Assembly: GCA_052171275.1 (NCBI GenBank)
Contig: CM125795.1
Span: 310,001 to 374,000, forward strand
Origin: Arsenophonus sp052171275
Lineage (GTDB): Bacteria > Pseudomonadota > Gammaproteobacteria > Enterobacterales > Enterobacteriaceae
DNA length: 64,000 nt
Reading direction: 5' to 3'
The notes under the pieces were generated by a model. That model saw nothing but the letters and a program-made list of their open reading frames with translations, was not told the DNA's origin and searched no databases. A program made the position numbers and the translations under genes. Of the stretch, positions 35,181 through 46,009 are shown one piece after another (the stretch's first letter is position 1; the number at the start of each line of letters is the position of its first letter).

Positions 35181-36890
35181 ATTTTTATAATATGTATTTT
35201 GATTAATTGGATTATTGTATTTATTTTAATAATTTAGTTAATTTTATTAACTAAATTATTAATGATGACATACCAAAAAATATTATTATATTATATGTTT
35301 TAAATAAATATAATGATAGTATTGCACTTATAAGTATAAATACTACTCAAATTGTCAACGTTTTGCATTGATTAATTTTATTATATTATTAATATTTTAT
35401 TATATTAAATATTTAAGATATGATTGATTAGTACTTTAATTTTCTAAGTTCTATTTTTTATAGAATATCATTATTATTCTTTTGATTTAAGTAATATAAA
35501 TTGTAATGAGGATTTTGATTTATCGTTTATTATTATGTAATATTATTTTATTATTATAGATAGGAATTAATTTATTTTTATAAAACATAATAAAATTTAC
35601 AATAAAAATAATAATAACTATTATAAGAAATGGTTTTTTATTTCTTAATTCCATTTTTGTTTTAATCTTTAATTTTATCTAATATTTTATATTTTGTTTT
35701 ATCTAATTTTTTATTAAATTTTTAATTAAATTATTAATAAAAATTAAATTAATTTATTTATATATTATTTTTTAAACTTAATTTAAAATTGATTAGCTTT
35801 ATCTTTAAATGATATAGATAAATATCTTTTTATCATAGATAATTTTAATTAAAGTTTAAAAAATTTCTATTTTTATCTATTTCATTATTTTGAATTTTAA
35901 ATGATATGATAATATCACTACTTAATAATTAATTTGTAATAAAACAGTTTTTAATTAATAATAATAGATAGTTTTATATTTCTCTTAAATATAGTTTTTA
36001 ATGATATTAAATATTTTTAGTTATTACAATTTACTTTTATAATTTTAAACGTTGAGATTATCATTAATAATATATAATTATTATATGATTAACCTTTATA
36101 CTTTATATTTATTTATTTAAAATATAACCATGACACTATATATTTAAAGAAGATAATTATTATTCAGTTTATTATTAAACTAATATATTTATAAACTGGT
36201 TCTTGTAATAATTAATTATATTAAATGAATAAGTTAGATTATTTTTATTTATAGTAGTAATTTTGAATTAAGATATATTATTTTTATAATAATAATTAAA
36301 TAATAAAAATAAATTATTTAATTTTTTTTAAAATTTAATAAATAATTTATTATAATACAATAACATCATTCAATTGATTTATTATAAGAAAAAATCAACG
36401 TATATACTTATACGGTATCGATATTACTAAATGTCACTAATAATATTAGGATTAATAAAATTGATAATACCAAATATATCAATATAAATAGTTTTATATA
36501 TAAAATATATATATATATTAAATAAATAAGATTTTATAAAATATTTTAAATATAATTTTTTAAATTTTTTAAACACTTTATAATAAAATTAGATCTATAT
36601 GAGTTAATTTTTATTAAAATAATATTCATTATTATATAAGATATATATTGTATTAGTAATATTTTATTCTTGTTTTATGATATTTTTTATTTTTATTGTT
36701 TTTACATAATTAATTTTAATAATTAATTATGTTAATTTAAATTATATAGTTTTATTTACTTAAAATATTTTAAGTGTTAAGTATTAAAAATATGCTTTAT
36801 TACTTCAATTATTATTGTTTATAGAGTAGTATACATATATAATTAATTTCTTTATTTTAACTTAATTAATAAAAACGTTAATTTTAATAA
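35181..36890. other. gene-free DNA at the expected position of cytR and the ftsN 5' part
   Basis: The whole hslV-priA gap (about 2.05 kb) is close to the summed length of ftsN and cytR, which lie here on the minus strand in enterics. A minus-strand stretch near 36430-36475 (GIINFINPNIISDI) vaguely recalls the CytR segment around DPFFSEI, but not convincingly. A perfect hairpin with 17-bp arms and loop TTT lies at 35226-35262, and a small one (CGTATA-TACT-TATACG) lies near 36400. Confidence 0.45.
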
Positions 36891-39092
36891 CTAATTTTCG
36901 GTTGGATCAACATCAATGTTCCATTTTACTTTTCGACTTTCGGGATATTTTATTATTTTAGGTAATATATATGAAATTAATTTCTGTAAATAATGACGTG
37001 AAAAATGTTGAAGTAATAATTTCCAATGAAAATAACCTTCTCGCTTAGCTTGAACAGCAGGTGTAGGACCAATTAATAAAAGTTCTGAACTATACATATG
37101 ATGTTTCTCTATTTGTTTCTTGAATGTATTTAAAAAATCAAATGCATATTCATTATTATGATCTTTTGAACGAATAATAATATGATTGCTGTGAGGTGGT
37201 AAAGAAACATCTCGTCGCTCTTCTAGTGTTTCTAACGCAAATTCGTTATATCCTCTTTTTAATAAAGTTGATAATAATGGATGTTCAGGATAATGTGTTT
37301 GTAATATTACTTCACTATATTTACCAGTTCGACCAGCACGTCCAGAGACTTGAATATAAAGTTGAGCAAATCTTTCGGTTGCTCGATAATCATTAGAAAA
37401 AAGTACGCTATCTACATTCAGTAAAGCAACAAGAGTAATATTAGGAAAATGATGTCCTTTAGCTAGCATTTGAGTACCGATTAAAACACGAGCTCCATTT
37501 GTATAAACAAGGTCTAATTGTTTTTCTAATTCCCCTTTATGTTGAGTAGTATCTTTATCAATACGAGTAACTGGTATATTAGGAAAAAGTTTATTAATAG
37601 ATTCCTCTAACTGCTCGGTTCCTAAACCAATAGGAAGTAAATGAGTTGATCCACAATCAAAACATTGTATTGGAATTAATAATTTGGTATTACACAGATG
37701 GCAATTTAGACGATGTTGATAGTTATGTAGTGTATAATAATGATTACATCGTAAGCATTTAGCAATCCAGCCACAATCATGGCAAATTAATATTGGTGAG
37801 TATCCTCTTTGATTTAAAAATAGCATAACTTGATTATTCTCTATCAAATGATCTTTAATACGCTGAATTAATGGTTTTGACATGAGATATTTTAACGATT
37901 GGCCTTTTAAATCAATTAAATATTGATTCGCTAATTTAGCATTTCCAGGTCTTTTAGTTAGATCTAAACGATGATATTTTCCTTTTTTGATATTATATAA
38001 ACTCTCTAATGAAGGTGTTGCTGTACCCATAATAACCGGAATATTTTCTTTTTTAGCACGAAAAACAGCTAGATCGCGAGCGTGATAGCGCCATCCGTCT
38101 TGTTGTTTATAAGAATTATCATGTTCTTCATCAATAATGATCAATGCAAGCTTTGAAAAAGAAGTGAATAATGCTGATCTAGTACCAATTAGAATAGAAG
38201 TATATCCTTTTTTTGCGCGCAACCAAACTGATAACCGTTCACTATTATTTAATGATGAATGAAGTACATCAATAGGAGTATTAAACCGATTATTGAAACG
38301 TTGGATAGTTTGATAAATAAGACTTATTTCAGGAACAAGAACTAATGTTTGTTTTCCTTGTGCTAGAATATTTTCAATAACATTAAGGTAAACTTCTGTT
38401 TTACCAGAACCAGTTATCCCAATTAATAACCAAGGTATAAATGTTAGTTTAGAATTTATTGCCTCTACTGCTTTTAATTGTTCTAAGTTTAGTTTTGGTT
38501 TTTTGTCGCAAATATAAAAATTAGAATTCCAATTTTTTATTTTTGGTTGAACGGATAATAGTTGAATTAAACCTTTCTTTTTTAGTGTTTGTAGCGAATT
38601 TTTACTTAATTCATATTCCACTATTTCATGATGATAAATTGATTTTTGTTGTAATAATTTTATAGCATGTTGTTGTTTTGGTGCTTGTTTAAGTTCATTT
38701 AAAGGAAGAATTTTCCCTTGTTGAGTGATTTGCCATTGCCATACTGAAGAAAATGCTGCTTTTTCACCTTTTCGCAATAAAACTGGTAGTGTATGAAATA
38801 ATACTTCACCAATAGGATAATGATAATATTTAGATGCCCAAAGTAATAACGACCATAAATTATCTGAAAATAATGATTCTTGATCTATAACTTGTTCAAT
38901 AGTTTTTAATTCTCTATAATTAAATTTACTACTTTGATTATGCGATAATACAATACCTAAAATAGTTTTTTTTTGCTTACCAAATTGTACTACTACACGA
39001 CAACCTTTGATTGGAAAAAAAATATTTTTTGGTAATTGATAATCAAAAGTTTTCATTAATGGAATATGTAGTGCAACTTGCACAATAGTCAT
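36891..39092 (-). CDS. priA: primosomal helicase PriA
   Basis: 3'-5' superfamily-2 helicase that recognises stalled forks and reloads the replisome (with PriB/DnaT and DnaC/DnaB). The 733-residue protein is full length (732 in E. coli). It has an N-terminal 3'BD/winged-helix DNA-binding region, Walker A GITGSGKTE near 225-232, DEEH box near 320, a zinc region around 435-480 with eight cysteines (CHDCGWIAKC, CNHYY, CHLCN, CFDCGS), motif V-VI with VSGRAGRTG, and a C-terminal domain ending NIDVDPTEN. It is divergent from rpmE, the ancestral arrangement, with about 230 bases between. Retention of fork restart is notable in such a reduced locus. Confidence 0.97.
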   Translation of the reverse strand: MTIVQVALHIPLMKTFDYQLPKNIFFPIKGCRVVVQFGKQKKTILGIVLSHNQSSKFNYRELKTIEQVIDQESLFSDNLWSLLLWASKYYHYPIGEVLFHTLPVLLRKGEKAAFSSVWQWQITQQGKILPLNELKQAPKQQHAIKLLQQKSIYHHEIVEYELSKNSLQTLKKKGLIQLLSVQPKIKNWNSNFYICDKKPKLNLEQLKAVEAINSKLTFIPWLLIGITGSGKTEVYLNVIENILAQGKQTLVLVPEISLIYQTIQRFNNRFNTPIDVLHSSLNNSERLSVWLRAKKGYTSILIGTRSALFTSFSKLALIIIDEEHDNSYKQQDGWRYHARDLAVFRAKKENIPVIMGTATPSLESLYNIKKGKYHRLDLTKRPGNAKLANQYLIDLKGQSLKYLMSKPLIQRIKDHLIENNQVMLFLNQRGYSPILICHDCGWIAKCLRCNHYYTLHNYQHRLNCHLCNTKLLIPIQCFDCGSTHLLPIGLGTEQLEESINKLFPNIPVTRIDKDTTQHKGELEKQLDLVYTNGARVLIGTQMLAKGHHFPNITLVALLNVDSVLFSNDYRATERFAQLYIQVSGRAGRTGKYSEVILQTHYPEHPLLSTLLKRGYNEFALETLEERRDVSLPPHSNHIIIRSKDHNNEYAFDFLNTFKKQIEKHHMYSSELLLIGPTPAVQAKREGYFHWKLLLQHFSRHYLQKLISYILPKIIKYPESRKVKWNIDVDPTEN

Positions 39093-39321
39093 TTTAAGTA
39101 TACCTATAATAAATATTAGAGATAATATTTATAAAAAATAAATTTATTATAATTTTATTATTTAAATAATTTATATTGCATTATAAATAGATTTTATATA
39201 TAATAATTATATTATATTAGTTAAGTTTACCATTAATAATTACTATTGTAATTTATTTTATGTACATTACTGTAGTTTTAAGATTATCTAGAAATATTTT
39301 ATAAATAGAGATTTTTATACT

Positions 39322-39537
39322 ATGAAAAAAAATACTCATCCTAAATATGATGAAGTTACAGTAATTTGTTCTTGCGGTAATATAATTAGAATTAAATCAA
39401 CTGTTAATCATGATCTAAATTTAGATGTTTGTGGTAAATGTCATCCATTTTATACAGGTAAACAACGTGATTTGGCTACCGGTGGTCGTATAGATCGATT
39501 TAAGCAACGATTTAATATTCCAGCCATAAAAAAATAG
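39322..39537 (+). CDS. rpmE: 50S ribosomal protein L31
   Basis: Zinc-type L31 of the large ribosomal subunit, sitting at the inter-subunit bridge. The 71-residue protein (70 in E. coli) starts MKKNTHPKYDEVTVICSCG and keeps the four zinc cysteines at 16, 18, 37 and 40 (CSC and CGKC), followed by TGKQRDLATGGRIDRFKQRF. It runs divergently from priA. The fossil metJ converges on its 3' end, so the two stop regions meet near 39537. Confidence 0.97.
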   Translation: MKKNTHPKYDEVTVICSCGNIIRIKSTVNHDLNLDVCGKCHPFYTGKQRDLATGGRIDRFKQRFNIPAIKK

Positions 39538-39540
39538 TAT

Positions 39541-39848
39541 CTTTATTATTGATAGATACAAAATTATTTTTAATGACTTTTTTTTGGATTTAATCATTAC
39601 GACTTTTACTTAAATTATAATTATAATAGGAAATGATTGATTCTAAATAAACGCATGTAAAACATTCAATATAATAATTCACTATTTTGTCAAAAAAAAT
39701 AAATTATTAATTTTATCTACGAAAAAATTCGTTGTCAATGTTTAAAGCATTTTTAATGGGAATTTAAAATGCTTTAATACTTTTTACTTGCTATCCATTT
39801 ACTCTGTTGTAAATAAGATCGACATAATGATTTATTCAATTTAGCCAT
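39541..39848 (-). pseudogene. metJ: fossil of metJ, methionine repressor
   Basis: In enterics metJ lies between rpmE and metB on the opposite strand. From the ATG at 39848 the minus strand reads MAKLNKSLCRSYLQQSKWI, similar to the MetJ start MAEW..EYISPYAEHGKK. After a one-base shift at codon 20 it reads QVKSIKAF, then a stop, then IPIKNALNIDNEFFRR (MetJ QVKKITVS and IPLKVLKILTDERTRR). Later YIECFTCVYL, QSFP, and NLSKSRND-stop-I match CEAFLHAF, QPLP and DLRKERSDEI, and SINNKD fits GINPET near the end. Segment order and total length (about 103 of 105 codons) agree. MetJ is the SAM-dependent repressor of methionine genes; at least two shifts and several stops show it is dead. Confidence 0.8.
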
Positions 39849-40273
39849 TAAAATGCTTTAATCTGAAAAAAATCAATAAATAAAAGATTTAATTTATTTA
39901 ATTGTTTATGAATAAATCTTATAATTAAAAAATTATTTAATAAATTTACAATAATTTATTATTTATGATTTTCATTTTATATTATTAGCAATAATAACAT
40001 TATTCAATTTAAATGTAAAGTATTTTGGATTTGCGAATATATTAATAATTTTATTTTTATTTTGAGATTAAACTTGATTATATTTTATTTTTTAGTGTAA
40101 AAATTATTTTGATTAAATAAAACAATGTTAATTAACATCATTAATTATATGCTATATATGTATCATATTATTTAATATAATATAACAATTATAATATATT
40201 AAATTTTTTTAAATAGTTTTTATTTAACTTTAGTTAATATGTCTTAGTTAGTGCCGAAGAGGTATTTTTTATA
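39849..40273. other. short gap between metJ fossil and metL
   Basis: metB (about 1160 bases in enterics) should be here, but only 425 bases remain and none of it is recognisable, so most of metB has been deleted. A copy of TTAAAATGCTTTAAT (39848-39862) overlaps the left edge and is repeated at 39764-39778. The metL Shine-Dalgarno (GAAGAGG) is at the right edge. Confidence 0.5.
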
Positions 40274-41806
40274 ATGAATAGAGTAACATCTGAAGTAGTA
40301 AAATATCACTATCGTCAATTACATAAATTTGGAGGAAGTAGTTTAGCCAATGTTAAATCTTATCAACGAGTTGCTAATATTATGATAAATTATAGTCAAC
40401 CAGGCGATTTAATGGTAGTATCTTCGGCAGGAACGACAACCAATCAGTTAATTAATTGGTTAAATATAAGTCAAACTAATCGAATTTTAGCAAATCAAGT
40501 GCAGAAGACAATTAGTAGTTACCAACAAAATCTTATTGTTGGGTTATTGCCTATCAAAAAAGCTAAGGTATTAAAGTTAGCTTTTTTAGCTGATTTTGAT
40601 CGTTTAAATAAGTTAGTAGATGAACAAATTTATGATGATATTTATGCAGAAATTGTTGGTCATGGAGAAATTTGGTCTGCACGTTTGATGTCTAGTGTAT
40701 TGGAAGAATTCGGTTTACCAAATCATTGGTTAGATGCTAGATTATTTCTTCGTGCAGAATTTGCAGCTCAACCACAAGTAGATGAAACTCTTTCACTTCC
40801 ATTACTAAAAGAACTCTTAAAAAAATATCCAAATAAACTATTAGTTGTAACTGGTTTTATTGCACGAAGTAAAAAAGGTAAAACAGTATTATTAGGACGT
40901 AATGGCAGTGATTATTCAGCTACTCAAGTAGGTGCATTGGCTGGAGTTAATAAAATAACTATTTGGAGTGACGTTGCTGGTATATATAGCGCTGATCCGC
41001 ATAAAGTTAAAGATGCTTATTTGTTACCACTATTGCGTTTTGATGAAGCTATTGAATTAGCACGTTTATCAGTATCAGTACTTCATACTCGTACATTACA
41101 GCCAATTTATGACACTAATATTGATTTGCAACTTAAATGCAGTTATCAACCAGAACAAGGTTCAACAAAAATACAACGTGTTTTGGAATCAAAAAACGGT
41201 GCTAGAATTGTTATAAGTCATGATAATGTTTATTTAATTGAATTAAATTTAGAAAACGAACAAAATTTTAATCAATTTTATAAAGATATTGATTTATTAT
41301 TAAAATCTAAACAATTACAGCCATTGGCTACTGGATTACATCCAAACAGAAAGTTAATTCAATTATGTTATACACAAGAGATCGCTAGTAGTGTTTTAAA
41401 TATACTGAAAGATATTTTTATGGTAAAAAGATTATCATTATTATGTGATTGTTTTTCATTATTTGCTATTGTAGGAGCTGGTGTTAGAAAAAATCCGTTA
41501 CATAATCATTTTTTTTATAAAGAATTAAAAGATCAACCAGTTGAATTCATTTGGTATTCTGAAAAAGAAATCAGTATGGTAGCTGTTTTACGCTCAACAA
41601 AAACATCAAATTTAGTGCAAAGATTACACAAGAAATTATTCCAGGTTAAAAAACGTATTAGATTTATTTTATTTGATAGATATAATATCAGGTTTTATTG
41701 GATTAAATTATCATTAATAAACCAGAAAAATATTTCTATACTTATTAATTATTTTAAATTTATTTTCAAATGTGTAGTTAATAATTATTGTAGTCCTGTT
41801 ATTTAA
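40274..41806 (+). CDS. metL: aspartokinase, MetL reduced to its kinase half
   Basis: Orthologue of the bifunctional aspartokinase II/homoserine dehydrogenase II (810 residues in E. coli), here only 510 residues. The kinase part looks intact: KFGGSSL at 18-24, HGEIWSARL, VTGFIARSKKGKTVLLGRNGSDYSAT, TIWSDVAGIYSADPHKV, then LQLKCSY and the regulatory-like region down to VAVLRSTKT. The sequence then enters the dehydrogenase domain as IRFILFDRYNIRFYW, where the NAD-binding glycines of VLFGKGNIGSRW are gone, and stops 45 codons later. It should still make aspartyl phosphate for DAP/lysine but not homoserine. Shine-Dalgarno GAAGAGG precedes the ATG. Its partners metJ (fossil) and metB (not recognisable) are lost. 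Confidence 0.95.
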   Translation: MNRVTSEVVKYHYRQLHKFGGSSLANVKSYQRVANIMINYSQPGDLMVVSSAGTTTNQLINWLNISQTNRILANQVQKTISSYQQNLIVGLLPIKKAKVLKLAFLADFDRLNKLVDEQIYDDIYAEIVGHGEIWSARLMSSVLEEFGLPNHWLDARLFLRAEFAAQPQVDETLSLPLLKELLKKYPNKLLVVTGFIARSKKGKTVLLGRNGSDYSATQVGALAGVNKITIWSDVAGIYSADPHKVKDAYLLPLLRFDEAIELARLSVSVLHTRTLQPIYDTNIDLQLKCSYQPEQGSTKIQRVLESKNGARIVISHDNVYLIELNLENEQNFNQFYKDIDLLLKSKQLQPLATGLHPNRKLIQLCYTQEIASSVLNILKDIFMVKRLSLLCDCFSLFAIVGAGVRKNPLHNHFFYKELKDQPVEFIWYSEKEISMVAVLRSTKTSNLVQRLHKKLFQVKKRIRFILFDRYNIRFYWIKLSLINQKNISILINYFKFIFKCVVNNYCSPVI

Positions 41807-41915
41807 GTTATTTTAACATTAGATTTAATTAAAATATTAATTTTTTAGTAAAAAATATATTAATGTTATTAATTATAATTTTATGCAAATTATTGCTAAT
41901 AAGTATCTAATGTTT
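41807..41915 (+). pseudogene. metL: fossil of the homoserine dehydrogenase half of metL
   Basis: Past the stop the same frame reads VILTLDLIKILIF, aligning to the MetL segment with GLDASRALAFF. In another frame at 41865-41915, INYNFMQIIANKYLMF aligns gap-free to LDVTASQQLADQYLDF. Beyond about 41.92 kb I cannot follow the homology. The dehydrogenase half is therefore eroded rather than cleanly removed, at least at its start. Confidence 0.6.
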
Positions 41916-44182
41916 TAATTCTAATAATAATTATTTTTTAATATATTTTATATTTTTTTAAAAATTGATTTGATATCAGTTTTATTTAATTTAAAAATCA
42001 AATTGAAAATACCAATAAATTATATTTATTTTAATTAAAATATAAAGTGTTATATAATATAATATTATGTTGATGTTTAATCAAGTTATTAATAAACTTC
42101 ATAATAAATTTATAAATATAGAGATAAAAATTGATATATATAAACAAGATTTAATATACAAATAAATCATTTGATATATAATCTAAATTATGTAATTTGA
42201 ACTGAAAATATGAATTATACACTTATCAATGTAAATATTAGTTATATTTAATAATTTAGATATTTTATTAAATAAGAAATAAATTTACTAATAATAAGAT
42301 ATCAAAAAAATATTTTTTTTAATTACTTTAAGTAAAGTTTGTTATTTTTTATATTGTATTGTTATTTGATACCGTTAAAAACACTCTAAAATTATTTTTA
42401 AATTCTGTTTAATATAAATAAACAATTATTAACATTATTTATATATTGATGTTTTATACTTAAAATTATTGATATTAAAATTATCTATTGATAATAAAAA
42501 TTAAATATTAAATATAATAATACTATAATTTATTTTTAAATTAGTTAATTATTAAAATTTCTTTAGTTAATTGTTAATAATAACTTATTTAAGTATTTAT
42601 TTAATATTTTAAAAAATAATTTATATCTTTAATTGAAATAATTTTTATAATAAGTATTTATGAATATAATAATTTAATTTTTTATATCTTATAAAACTAT
42701 CATATTTCTTTATATGGATTTAAGTTTAATAATAAAATACTATTTATAAAATAAATAGTATTTTATTATTTATTTTTAGTATAAAAACACTTTTATTATA
42801 TATTGTGTAAGTAATATTATTTTTAATAATCCATATATTATACTGTTAAAAATGATACCTTATTAAAAATTATTTATGATTAACTAAATATTATAATCAT
42901 TGTTTAGTTTAAAAATAATTTCATTTTTTTAAATAAATAATTAGATAGAACATCTAAAATATGTTAAAATATATTTTATCTCTAAAAATAAAATATTAAT
43001 AGTGTTTATTACATTGAATTATGAATGATTCATAGTTTTACAAGATGTTTATAATAATTCTTTTAATTTTATTATTAATAGTATTATTATAGTATTGATA
43101 ATATTGATGATTTTATTGATTTTTTGCTAAAAAATATATTAATATCAATTATTTTTTATATTAAAGATTTTCTATTATTATCTATTTGAATAAATATAAT
43201 TTCATATTATAAATAATTTTAATAGTTATAATATTAAAATATAGTAGATATTGAATATTATGAATCTTATATAAGTTTTTACTAAAATAATTGAAATAAA
43301 TCAAATTATTTTTAAATAAATAATTATTGTTAATATTTTATATCATATAGTTATATATAAAAGATAAATTATATAAATATAATAAAATTAATTAATAAAA
43401 ATTTTTTTATTTTATAAAACATAAAAATTAATTTCATAGTGAAATTTATATTTTATCTTATTTTCTAATAAATTATATAAAAAATAAATTAAATTTGTAT
43501 AATAATATATTTAAAAAAATTGTGACTATTGAATCTATAGTATATATATTATAATAAATTGTAATATTTATATCGTATAAAACATTCATTTATTAGAAAT
43601 TTATTGATATTTAATTTAAATTAATAACTAATTCTATAATTAGTTATTTTATTAAAAAATAAAAAAATTAATTTAAAACTAATATTGAAGAACAATTATT
43701 AATTTTAATATATTTTAATTTTTATTAATAAATAAATAATGATTATTTATTTATTAAATAAAAATATATTAAATAATAAAAATATATTGATAATATTCAA
43801 AGTGAATTTGATATATTGAACAATAATATTTTATTAAAAATTATTAACATAATTTATGTTAATAAATTTATTTTAAGATTTTATTAAAATTTTTTTCAAT
43901 TTAAGTAATATTAATCTTTTTATTTTAAAATATTAAAAATATCTTTTAAATTGGATAAAATTTTAACTTATTCATTAATAAATTATCGCTATATTTAATA
44001 ACTATTTATTTAATTTTAAAAAATAATCTTATTTAGATATAGGTTTTAATTTTTTTTCATTATGTCAATAATACATGTAATTATAAATATAATATACTTA
44101 AATATATTTACTATGTATAAACTAACATTACATCATAGATATTTATTAATATCTTTTATTAAGAAAAATATGGTAAAAATTT
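41916..44182. other. gene-free DNA between metL and typA
   Basis: The remainder of the metL dehydrogenase half (to about 42.7 kb at ancestral length) and possibly metF should have occupied this interval. Neither is recognisable. Two hairpins stand out: 42728-42770 (listed) and 43623-43648 (11-bp arms AATAACTAATT/AATTAGTTATT with loop CTAT, followed by T-rich sequence, terminator-like but without a gene). Confidence 0.5.
42728..42770. repeat. 20-bp perfect hairpin
   Basis: Arms 42728-42747 (beginning AATAATAAAATACTATTTA) and 42751-42770 are exact reverse complements around a 3-base AAA loop. It lies near where the ancestral metL would have ended. Confidence 0.8.
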
Positions 44183-46009
44183 ATGCTTATTGAAAATTTA
44201 AGAAATATAGCTATTATTGCACATGTTGATCATGGAAAAACAACACTTGTTGATAAATTATTACAGCAATCTGATACATTTAGTAACTGTAATAATATGA
44301 ATGAACGTATTATGGATTCAAATTTTTTAGAAAAAGAAAGGGGTATCACAATTTTTGCAAAAAATACAGCAATTAAATGGAATAATTATAGAATTAATAT
44401 TATTGATACTCCAGGACATGCTGATTTTGGCGGTGAAGTTGAACGCGTTATGTCAATGGTTGATAGTGTATTACTATTAGTTGATGCTATAGATGGTCCT
44501 ATGCCACAAACACGTTTTGTTACAAAAAAAGCTTTTTCTCATGGATTAAAACCAATTGTTGTAATCAATAAAATAGATCGAAAAGGCGCAAGACCTGATT
44601 GGGTTGTTAATCAAATTTTTGATTTATTTATTAACTTAGGAGCAACTGATGAACAATTGGATTTTCCTATCATTTATGCCTCAGCCTTAAAAGGTATAGC
44701 TGGAACTAATTATAATGATATGGGGTTGAATATGACCCCGTTATATGAAGCAATTATAAAGTATATTGCTCCATATAATATTGATCTAGTTGGCGCTTTT
44801 CAAATGCAAATATCTCAACTTGATTATAGTAATTATTTAGGTATTATTGGTATTGGTCGGATTAAGCGTGGTACAGTAAAACCTAATCAAACTATAGTTA
44901 TAGTTAATAGCGAAGGTAAAATACGTAGTGGTAAAGTTGGTAAGGTATTAACACATTTAGGATTGGAGCGTATTAATTCTAAAATTGCTCAAACAGGTGA
45001 TATTATTGCTTTGACTGGTCTTGGTGAACTAAATATATCAGATACTTTATGTGATTTAAATAATATTGAATCAATGCCAATACTGACTATTGATGAACCA
45101 ACAATAAGTATGTATTTTTGTGTTAATAATTCACCATTTTGTGGTAGGGAAGGGAAATATATTACTTCTCGTGAAATCTTAAATCGTTTGAAAAAAGAAT
45201 TAATTTATAACGTTGCACTACGTGTAGAAGAAACTGAAGATCCAGACGCTTTTCTTGTTTCTGGTCGTGGTGAACTCCACCTTTCTGTATTGATTGAAAA
45301 TATGCGTCGTGAAGGTTTTGAGCTAGGTGTATCTAAACCAAAAGTTATTTTTCGTGAATTTGAAGGTCATAAACAAGAACCATTTGAAGAAGTTATAGTA
45401 GATATTGAAGATCGGCACCAGGGTAATATTATGATGGTTTTGGGTGAACATAAAGGTGAATTACGGAATATGATGTATGATAATAAAGGTCGAGTACAGC
45501 TTAATTATACCATTCCAAGTAGAGGACTAATTGGTTTTCGAACAAAGTTTATGTCCTTAACATCAGGTACAGGTTTATTATATGCAACTTTTAGTCACTA
45601 TGATGATGTTCTTCCAGGAAAAATTAATCATCGACAAAATGGTGTTATGATATCAAATGGTCAAGGTAAAGCGGTGGCTTATGCACTTTATAATTTACAA
45701 GATCGTGGTAAATTATTTCTTGATTATGGTGCTGAAGTATATGAAGGACAAATTATTGGCATTCATTCTCGTTATAATGATTTAACAGTTAACTGCTTAA
45801 TTAGTAAAAAATTAACTAATATACGTGCTAAAGGAACGGATGAAACGATAACATTATCTACACCTATTAAAAAAACACTAGAAGAAGGGTTAGAATTCAT
45901 AGATGATGATGAATTAGTAGAAGTTACTCCACAATCTATTCGTTTAAGAAAACGTTATTTAAAGGAGAATGATCGTAGATGTGCTTATCGAAAAAAAAAT
46001 CTTAAATAA
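44183..46009 (+). CDS. typA: translational GTPase TypA/BipA
   Basis: Ribosome-binding GTPase of the EF-G family, involved in 50S assembly and translation under stress and cold. The 608-residue protein matches the E. coli length (607). G1 loop AHVDHGKTT is at 13-21, switch I region is EKERGITIFAKN, G3 is DTPGHADFGG, G4 is NKID, and the family-specific C-terminal domain is present (IPSRGLIGFRTKF, MTSGTG-type loop, FIDDDELVEVTP). The start MLIENLRNIAIIAHV agrees with the E. coli N terminus; the Shine-Dalgarno is poor. It stands alone, with no recognisable ancestral neighbour. Confidence 0.97.
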   Translation: MLIENLRNIAIIAHVDHGKTTLVDKLLQQSDTFSNCNNMNERIMDSNFLEKERGITIFAKNTAIKWNNYRINIIDTPGHADFGGEVERVMSMVDSVLLLVDAIDGPMPQTRFVTKKAFSHGLKPIVVINKIDRKGARPDWVVNQIFDLFINLGATDEQLDFPIIYASALKGIAGTNYNDMGLNMTPLYEAIIKYIAPYNIDLVGAFQMQISQLDYSNYLGIIGIGRIKRGTVKPNQTIVIVNSEGKIRSGKVGKVLTHLGLERINSKIAQTGDIIALTGLGELNISDTLCDLNNIESMPILTIDEPTISMYFCVNNSPFCGREGKYITSREILNRLKKELIYNVALRVEETEDPDAFLVSGRGELHLSVLIENMRREGFELGVSKPKVIFREFEGHKQEPFEEVIVDIEDRHQGNIMMVLGEHKGELRNMMYDNKGRVQLNYTIPSRGLIGFRTKFMSLTSGTGLLYATFSHYDDVLPGKINHRQNGVMISNGQGKAVAYALYNLQDRGKLFLDYGAEVYEGQIIGIHSRYNDLTVNCLISKKLTNIRAKGTDETITLSTPIKKTLEEGLEFIDDDELVEVTPQSIRLRKRYLKENDRRCAYRKKNLK

